Origin: an uncultured Zetaproteobacteria bacterium
Lineage (GTDB): Bacteria; Pseudomonadota; Zetaproteobacteria; Mariprofundales; Mariprofundaceae
NCBI GenBank assembly: GCA_913056285.1
Contig: CAJXNE010000052.1
Span: 1 to 11,269 of the forward strand
Direction: 5' to 3'
DNA: 11,269 bases
The notes under the pieces were generated by a model. It was not told the DNA's origin. It did not search any database and worked only from the letters and a program-made list of their open reading frames with translations. Of this stretch, positions 6,084 through 11,269 are shown in pieces. Every line of letters starts with the position of its first letter. Positions within the stretch are counted from its first letter, which is position 1. The translations under genes were made by a program, and so were the position numbers.

Positions 6084-7228
6084 AACGAATGACTGTATTG
6101 GGTGCAACTGGCTCGATCGGGTGCAGTACTGCTGATGTGATGCTCAGGCATCCCGATAAATTTACCGCATTTGCACTGGTTGGCCACCGTAATGTGGAGA
6201 AAATGATCGAGTTGGCTGCTGAACTCCATCCTGAATGGGTGGTGATGACCGATGCAGATGCGGCCAAAGCTATTGAAGGGCGACTCCCTGCTGGCGTGAA
6301 GCTGGAAAGAGGAATGGATGCAGCCATTGCGTTGGCCTCAGCTAATGAGACGGATATGGTCATGGCAGCCATGGTTGGTTCGGCTGGCTTGCCAGCCACG
6401 CTGGCCGCCGTTGAGGCAGGTAAACGCGTAGGATTGGCCAATAAGGAATGTCTGGTAACGGCAGGTCGTTTGTTTATGGACGCGGCGGCGCGTTCCGGCG
6501 CTGAGGTGGTACCGGTGGATTCGGAGCATGCGGCAGTTCACCAGTGTATGGCAGGGCATGATCGCGGTTCTGTTTCACGCGTGGTGCTGACCGCTTCCGG
6601 CGGCCCGTTCCGGGATCGCGATCCGGCCAGCTTGTATACGGTGAGCGTGGCTGAGGCGGTGGCGCATCCGAACTGGGATATGGGCGCGAAAATCAGTATT
6701 GATTCGGCCACCATGGTAAACAAGGCGTTGGAACTGATCGAGGCGCGCTGGTTGTTCGACTTATCTGCCGATCAGCTCTCCGCTATTATTCACCCGCAAA
6801 GCATCGTACATGCCATGGTGGAATATCAGGATGGTTCGGTGCTGGCGCAACTGGCTATGCCCGATATGCGCATGCCGATTGCCTACGCTATGCAGGCTGA
6901 ACCACGTTTGCAGACCGGTATCGACTGGCTGGATTTGGCTGCAACAGAAACGTTGAGTTTTCAGTCTGTGGATCATGCCCGTTTTCCTGTCATGCGGCTG
7001 GTGCAGGATGTGTTGGCCGGTGAGGATTCGTTGTCCATCGCGTTTAATGCCGCCAATGAAGTCGCCAATGCGGCATTTCGGGAACAACGTATCGGCTTTA
7101 TGGATATCGTAACCACGGTAGAACAAGTGCTGGGCAGGGTGGACAATGTCCCCGTGGGCAGTCTGGACGAGGTATGGTTGTATGACGGCCATGCCCGAAA
7201 ACTGGCGGATGAGGTGATTGCTTCGTGA
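6080..7228 (+). CDS. dxr: 1-deoxy-D-xylulose 5-phosphate reductoisomerase
   Basis: 382 residues; converts DXP to methylerythritol 4-phosphate with NADPH, the committed step of the MEP isoprenoid pathway. Visible motifs are the Rossmann NADPH loop GATGSIG (8-14), ANKECLVTAG (120-129), the metal-site block PVDSEHAA with Asp147-Ser148-Glu149, TASGGPFRDR (171-180), the flexible-loop block HPNWDMGAKISIDSATM (196-212) and NKALELIEA with Asn214, Lys215 and Glu218 matching E. coli Asn227, Lys228 and Glu231. The residue after SEH is Ala rather than the Asn seen in E. coli; this position varies in the family. Start: ATG 6080 with GGAG at 6070-6073, 6 bases upstream; the in-frame TTG 6068 lies on that site and is unlikely. 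It overlaps cdsA by 4 bases and rseP by 4. Confidence 0.97.
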   Translation: MKRMTVLGATGSIGCSTADVMLRHPDKFTAFALVGHRNVEKMIELAAELHPEWVVMTDADAAKAIEGRLPAGVKLERGMDAAIALASANETDMVMAAMVGSAGLPATLAAVEAGKRVGLANKECLVTAGRLFMDAAARSGAEVVPVDSEHAAVHQCMAGHDRGSVSRVVLTASGGPFRDRDPASLYTVSVAEAVAHPNWDMGAKISIDSATMVNKALELIEARWLFDLSADQLSAIIHPQSIVHAMVEYQDGSVLAQLAMPDMRMPIAYAMQAEPRLQTGIDWLDLAATETLSFQSVDHARFPVMRLVQDVLAGEDSLSIAFNAANEVANAAFREQRIGFMDIVTTVEQVLGRVDNVPVGSLDEVWLYDGHARKLADEVIAS

Positions 7229-8571
7229 CTGAAATTTTACATACTTCTCTTGCTTTCGTGGTGGCGATTGCGCTGCTGATCGCGGTGCATGAATACGGCC
7301 ACTTTTCAATGGCACGGCGACTGGGCATCAAGGTTGAAAAATTCTCTATCGGATTTGGTCCGGCGTTATTTTCATGGCGCAGCAGAGATCGGGAGGTGCT
7401 GTATGTGATTGCAGCGATTCCACTCGGCGGTTATGTGAAAATGCTCGGCGAAAATCCGGATGAGCAGGCCGATGATAAGCAGGAACAATTATCTGATGAG
7501 GATAAGGCCAGAGCATTTAACAATCAGCCGGTATGGAAACGCGCAGCCGTTGCTGTGGCCGGCCCCGGTAATAATTTTATCTTTGCCATCATCGCTTATA
7601 TGATGGTGGGTTGGATCGGGCAGTCTGTATTGCCGACGATTGTCGGTGGCATTGCGCCAGCCTCGGTAGCCGAGCAGGCCGGGCTACAGATTGGAGACAG
7701 GATTGTGGCGGTTGGTGGCAGTCCGGTGCATTCATGGCAGCAGATGGAAGAAAAGCTCAAGCAGTTTGTCGGGAAATCAGCACCCCTTGAAGTGAAACGT
7801 GATGAAAGTACGGTTGCTATAGCACTGAGTCTGCCAACCCAGGGAAAAGATCCTTTACTGATGGATGTGGCTGATCAGGTGGCTGGCTTCAATCCGGGAT
7901 TGATTGTGCGCATTGACGAAGTGATGGATGGTTCTTCCGCTCAGCGCTTCGGTTTACATAAAGGTGATGTGATCAAACAGATCAACGGCTGGCATGTCTC
8001 CAATGTGAGGCAATTTATTGAGCGGGTTAAAGCCAGTGCAGGCAAGCCCGTGGCGTTGGTGGTGCAACGGGATCAGAGTATATTGCAATTGAATGTGACA
8101 CCTTCTGCGGATAAGGATAAACAGGGGCGGATGGGCGTCAAACTTGCTTCGCAATCGCTACATGGCAGTGAACAGTACAGTATGAGCCTGTTTGACGGTT
8201 TCAAATATGGTTTTGTTCGCAGCTGGGAAATGACAGAAATGACGCTGGGCGTGTTCGGCAAAATGGTGACATCTGCCATACCAGCCGATAATCTCGGCGG
8301 CCCGATTGCGATTGCGCAACTGGCGGGTAGAACCGCCGATATGGGGCTGGTGTATTTTCTCGGGTTTCTGGCCTTGATTTCGGTCAACCTGGGGGTATTA
8401 AATCTATTGCCCGTACCTGTTCTGGATGGCGGCCTGCTGGTCTATCTGGGGCTCGAAAAATTAAGGGGGAAACCATTATCACCCAAATTTTTGGAAATCA
8501 CCCAGATGATGGGGCTGGTGTTGATTGTCAGCTTGATGATGTTTGCTTTTTATAATGATCTTTCGCGTTAA
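7225..8571 (+). CDS. rseP: RIP metalloprotease RseP (site-2 protease)
   Basis: 448 residues of peptidase family M50, an inner-membrane zinc protease. In E. coli it cuts the anti-sigma factor RseA to release sigma-E, and clears signal-peptide remnants. The zinc motif HEYGH is at His22, Glu23 and His26 in the first membrane helix, the same numbering as E. coli. GPGNNF (113-118) marks the second helix. Two PDZ domains follow (about 130-200 and 225-290; the second contains GSSAQRFGLHKGDVI). The C-terminal motif LLPVPVLDGG gives the third zinc ligand Asp401, before a last helix at about 430-445. The GTG start shares GTGA with the dxr stop and has GAGG 10 bases upstream. Position before bamA is the common proteobacterial arrangement and links it to envelope quality control. 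Confidence 0.97.
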   Translation: MTEILHTSLAFVVAIALLIAVHEYGHFSMARRLGIKVEKFSIGFGPALFSWRSRDREVLYVIAAIPLGGYVKMLGENPDEQADDKQEQLSDEDKARAFNNQPVWKRAAVAVAGPGNNFIFAIIAYMMVGWIGQSVLPTIVGGIAPASVAEQAGLQIGDRIVAVGGSPVHSWQQMEEKLKQFVGKSAPLEVKRDESTVAIALSLPTQGKDPLLMDVADQVAGFNPGLIVRIDEVMDGSSAQRFGLHKGDVIKQINGWHVSNVRQFIERVKASAGKPVALVVQRDQSILQLNVTPSADKDKQGRMGVKLASQSLHGSEQYSMSLFDGFKYGFVRSWEMTEMTLGVFGKMVTSAIPADNLGGPIAIAQLAGRTADMGLVYFLGFLALISVNLGVLNLLPVPVLDGGLLVYLGLEKLRGKPLSPKFLEITQMMGLVLIVSLMMFAFYNDLSR

Positions 8572-8584
8572 TTCTGAGGGTAAT

Positions 8585-11269
8585 ATGTCAGCTTCGTTCA
8601 CATTGAATGCAATCAGATCTCTGATCGCCGGTTTGCTGCTGGGTATGTTTGCAAGTCTGAGCGTTGCTATAGCTGCGGATTCACAATCTGTAGAATCTGG
8701 TGCAGCTGTCATTGTGTCCATTGATGTGCAGGGCAACCATAATGTGGAAAAAGAGGCCGTGCTGGCAAAAATGGGCAGCAAGGTGGGCCAAACGCTGGAT
8801 CGCCGCCAGTTAAGTCGTGATGTGCGTAAATTGTATAAAAGCGGTTTCTTTTCTGATATCCATTTTGAAGGCATCAGGACGTCACGTGGCATCAAGCTGG
8901 TATGCCATGTCAAGGAATATCCTTTGATCGCCTCATTAAAAATGGAAGGCAATGATGAATTTCCAACCAAGGATTTACAGCAGAGAATGAAGCTGAAGCC
9001 GGGGCGTATATACAGCCCCAGATACATCAATGCTGATCGCAACAAGCTTAGAAAGGGATATTTGAAAAAAGGATATTATCAGGTTGGCATCGAATTTATT
9101 CCTACGGATCGTAAAGACGGGCGTGTGGACCTGCTTATACGGGTTCATGAGGGGAAAATTACACGCATCAACCGCATTCTCATCATTGGTAACAAGGCAT
9201 TCAGTGATGCTGCTCTGCGCAAGGTGCTCGCTTCCAAACAGTCTGACTTGATGACCTGGTTTTCCGACCGGGATGTCTTTGATACCAAACGCTTTGGCGC
9301 TGATAGCCAGTTATTGCAGCAGTATTATCTGAATCATGGCTATCTGGATATGAAGCTTGATTCTCAACAAATCACCATGGAAGCGGATAAAAAGAGTTTT
9401 TCGTTGACCTTCAGTATTCATGAGGGAGTGCAATACCGTGTTGACAAAGTCGCCCTGCAGGGCGATCTGGTGCCGGATGAGAAAACACTGAAGAAGCTGA
9501 TTACCCTGGAAGCCGGGCAGACCTATTCCTTGAATGATATGCGAGATACCATTAAAGCGCTTACCGCCCGAGTTGGTGATGAAGGCTATGCTTTTGCATC
9601 GGTGACGCCGCTGCTGGAACGGAATATTGATGATCATACCGTGGCGGTTACGTTTGATGTTGAGAAGGGCAAAGAAGTTTATATTGAACGGGTAGAAATA
9701 TCCGGCAATGATAAAACAGAAGATAAAGTGTTGCGGCGGATGATAGATCAGTCGGAAGGGGCGCGTTACGCAGGAACACAGGTTGATCATAGTAAGGAAA
9801 CACTAAAGCGGGCACCATATGTCGATGATGTCAGAGTGTCATTTCCGAAAGGTTCGGGCGATGATAAAGTTGATATGAAAGTGGATGTGACGGAAAAGAA
9901 ATCTGGTTCAATATCAGGAGGCATCGGATACTCTCAACTCGAAAAAGTTATTCTTACGGCGAAGATTTCCGAAAAGAATTTTCTCGGTAAAGGATATCAA
10001 ACTAGTTTGAATGGCCAACTGGGCAAGATCACCCAGAACATTACCGGCAGCCTGACCGATCCGTATTTCCTGGACAGCAATGTCAGTGCGAGCGTGAATG
10101 CTTTCAAAACACAATCAGGTGTGCAAACCACAGCTAATTACCAAACTGATTCCATTGGTGGTGGGCTATCTTTTGGCGTGCCGATCACCCATTATTTCAG
10201 CTATGGCATTAACTATCAGATCAACAGGACTACACTGTCCGGTGTGCCAGTGGGTGCTTCGCTATTCCAGCAGGCCCAGGTGGGGCGCCAAACGATTGGT
10301 GAGTTGACGCAATCGCTGAGCTGGGATTCCAGAGACCGGTTCACAGTAACCAGTAGCGGGCATGTTGATACATTGAGTATCGGTGTTGCCGGGCTTGGCG
10401 GGGTAAACAGGTTTGTGGAGGCCAGGGCGTCCAGCAAGTGGTATTTTCCTTTTGGCAAAGAAAAAAATATTGTGTTGCCGAAATTCAGTGAATTAAAAGA
10501 ACCTGATACAATATCTGATGAAATACATGAGAAACTAAAAGAAGTTTCTCTGCAGGATTTGAATCCGCTGAACTTGTTTAGAATAAATTGGTGCAACGAT
10601 CCTGAAACTCATGGAATTGATGGAATAAATTTTTTAGAAATACCAAAGGAAATAACGGGGATTAAGGCTAGAGTTATCGGTTTAGTCGGGAAATTTTTCC
10701 CAACCGGTGCTCATAAAGTGGGTGCAACTTACGGATGTCTTGCCCCGTATCTTGTTTCCGGAAAATTTAATCCTGAATATCACAAAGCGGTTTGGCCTTC
10801 AACCGGTAATTATTGTCGTGGCGGTGCTTTCAATTCTGCGTTACTCGGAGTTCATTCAGTTGCAATTCTTCCTGAAGAAATGAGTCAGGAAAGATTTGAT
10901 TGGTTAAAAAACATTGCCGATGAAGTTTACGCTACTCCCGGTTGCGAAAGTAATGTAAAAGAAATTTATGACAAGTGCCACGAACTTGAAGCTAAAAGTG
11001 ATGAATATTTAATATTTAATCAATTTGATCAATTCGGCAATGCCGTTTGGCATTATGAAATAACGGGTTACACAATTGAAAAACTATTTGGTCAAGTAAG
11101 AGAAGGAAAACAGAGACTTTCGGCTTATGTAAGTGCCACAGGCTCGGCAGGAACTATTGCTGCCGGCGACTATCTTAGAACAGTGAATCCGAAACTAAAA
11201 GTTGTTGCATCCGAAGCACTGCAATGTCCGACTTTGTTAATGAACGGATTTGGCGGACACAGAATTGAA
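8585..11269 (+). CDS. bamA: BamA, truncated and joined in frame to a PLP enzyme
   Basis: One frame of 895 codons stays open from ATG 8585 to the right edge. GAGGG (8576-8580) lies 4 bases upstream and rseP ends 13 bases earlier. Residues 1-30 form a signal peptide (hydrophobic core 13-29, likely cut near AIA-A). About 42-435 are POTRA domains, beginning VSIDVQGNHNVEKEAVLAKM, with repeats of the pattern (R/K)LYKSGFFSDI. The beta-barrel begins near Ser440 (SGSISGGIGYS) and runs through SLTDPYFLD and SLSWDSRDRF to ASSKWYFPFGKEKN (about 627). BamA inserts beta-barrel proteins into the outer membrane. From about residue 628 the sequence is no longer BamA: the rest of the barrel, the VRGF motif and the C-terminal beta-signal are absent, replaced by a PLP-enzyme sequence. 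As written the protein could not form a complete barrel. I trust the bamA call for 8585 to about 10468; the fused state is probably a contig artefact. Confidence 0.9.
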   Translation, partial: MSASFTLNAIRSLIAGLLLGMFASLSVAIAADSQSVESGAAVIVSIDVQGNHNVEKEAVLAKMGSKVGQTLDRRQLSRDVRKLYKSGFFSDIHFEGIRTSRGIKLVCHVKEYPLIASLKMEGNDEFPTKDLQQRMKLKPGRIYSPRYINADRNKLRKGYLKKGYYQVGIEFIPTDRKDGRVDLLIRVHEGKITRINRILIIGNKAFSDAALRKVLASKQSDLMTWFSDRDVFDTKRFGADSQLLQQYYLNHGYLDMKLDSQQITMEADKKSFSLTFSIHEGVQYRVDKVALQGDLVPDEKTLKKLITLEAGQTYSLNDMRDTIKALTARVGDEGYAFASVTPLLERNIDDHTVAVTFDVEKGKEVYIERVEISGNDKTEDKVLRRMIDQSEGARYAGTQVDHSKETLKRAPYVDDVRVSFPKGSGDDKVDMKVDVTEKKSGSISGGIGYSQLEKVILTAKISEKNFLGKGYQTSLNGQLGKITQNITGSLTDPYFLDSNVSASVNAFKTQSGVQTTANYQTDSIGGGLSFGVPITHYFSYGINYQINRTTLSGVPVGASLFQQAQVGRQTIGELTQSLSWDSRDRFTVTSSGHVDTLSIGVAGLGGVNRFVEARASSKWYFPFGKEKNIVLPKFSELKEPDTISDEIHEKLKEVSLQDLNPLNLFRINWCNDPETHGIDGINFLEIPKEITGIKARVIGLVGKFFPTGAHKVGATYGCLAPYLVSGKFNPEYHKAVWPSTGNYCRGGAFNSALLGVHSVAILPEEMSQERFDWLKNIADEVYATPGCESNVKEIYDKCHELEAKSDEYLIFNQFDQFGNAVWHYEITGYTIEKLFGQVREGKQRLSAYVSATGSAGTIAAGDYLRTVNPKLKVVASEALQCPTLLMNGFGGHRIE
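10455..10480 (+). other. Junction between BamA and PLP-enzyme sequence
   Basis: The change falls around an A-rich run (10461-10467). The codons around it read GKEKNIVLPKF: FPFGKEKNIVL is acceptable as a BamA strand-turn-strand, and KNIVLPKF looks like the start of the PLP protein, so the exact crossover is blurred by what may be shared sequence. Hand-counted GC is 39/60 for 10381-10440, then 17/60 for 10441-10500 and 19/60 for 10501-10560. No repeat, target-site duplication or mobile-element end is visible at the joint. This pattern fits an assembly chimera better than a mobile insertion. Confidence 0.7.
10466..11269 (+). CDS. Fold-type II PLP enzyme, TrpB/cysteine-synthase-like (partial)
   Basis: About 268 residues running off the right edge, in frame with bamA and without a start codon of its own (GTG 10472 lacks a ribosome binding site). 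PTGAHKVGA contains the probable PLP-binding lysine (Lys711 in fused numbering) and resembles the TGAHK of tryptophan synthase beta. STGNYCRGGAFNSALLG (from Ser739) corresponds to the STGN substrate loop of cysteine-synthase-type enzymes. ATGSAGTIAAGDYL (Gly853-Thr857 core) is the glycine-rich phosphate-binding loop. The last residues read EALQCPTLLMNGFGGHRIE. It resembles proteins annotated only as PLP-dependent enzymes that I recall from Bacteroidota and relatives; their substrate is unknown to me. The N-terminus (IVLPKFSELKEPDTI) seems nearly complete, so only the C-terminal part is missing. Low GC and frequent AGA, ATA and AAA codons separate it from the upstream genes. Confidence 0.75.

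Noticed and set aside
8551..8556. Perfect TATAAT inside the 3' end of rseP, possible bamA promoter
   Set aside because: No acceptable -35 hexamer 15-19 bases upstream and no extended -10 TG; it sits in codons of the RseP C-terminus. I also found no sigma-E-like GGAACTT/TCTGA pair.
10472..10477. GTG or TTG as an independent start for the PLP enzyme
   Set aside because: The bases before them are A-rich with no Shine-Dalgarno site, and the frame is continuous with bamA, so a separate gene start is not supported.
10216..10596. 126-codon minus-strand open frame spanning the BamA/PLP joint
   Set aside because: It crosses the composition break and is antisense to two recognisable protein segments; a chance frame.

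Overview
The window reads as chromosomal DNA of a Gram-negative bacterium, most likely a member of the Pseudomonadota. The gene order rpsB-tsf-pyrH-frr-uppS-cdsA-dxr-rseP-bamA is the classic housekeeping block of that phylum, and RseP and BamA imply an outer membrane. I cannot fix the class. A GC content near 50% and a group II (PPi-type) phosphofructokinase nearby would fit an autotroph or methylotroph among the gamma- or zeta-like lineages, but this is only an inference.

Layout. Bases 3-425 hold the 3' end of a phosphofructokinase gene of the pyrophosphate-type family. A 170-base AT-rich spacer with three tandem 14-bp repeats follows. Next comes a PhnA/YjdM-type zinc-ribbon protein (596-1174), closed by a strand-specific hairpin with a UUCG loop. 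Bases 1175-1570 hold no gene I can support. They contain interleaved inverted repeats, then a plausible rpsB promoter with a GC-rich discriminator and a short leader hairpin.

From 1571 to 8571 eight genes run in one direction and form a tightly packed operon. They cover ribosomal protein S2 and EF-Ts (translation), UMP kinase (pyrimidine nucleotides), ribosome recycling factor, undecaprenyl-PP synthase and CDP-diglyceride synthase (envelope lipids), DXP reductoisomerase (isoprenoid precursors, which feed uppS) and the intramembrane protease RseP (envelope stress). From pyrH to rseP each stop codon overlaps the next start codon, which suggests translational coupling. bamA starts 13 bases after rseP.

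The striking point is the right end. The bamA frame stays open from 8585 to the window edge (895 codons), but its content changes abruptly near 10460-10480. Before that point it encodes the signal peptide, POTRA domains and first part of the BamA barrel. After it, it encodes a fold-type II PLP enzyme related to tryptophan synthase beta and cysteine synthase, starting close to that protein's natural N-terminus. Hand-counted GC falls from 39/60 (10381-10440) to 17/60 and 19/60 in the next two 60-base blocks. The BamA part loses the conserved VRGF region and the C-terminal beta-signal. The simplest explanation is a chimeric contig that joins DNA of two organisms, the second possibly Bacteroidota/Ignavibacteria-like. 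A real in-frame fusion or recombination event is less likely but can be tested.
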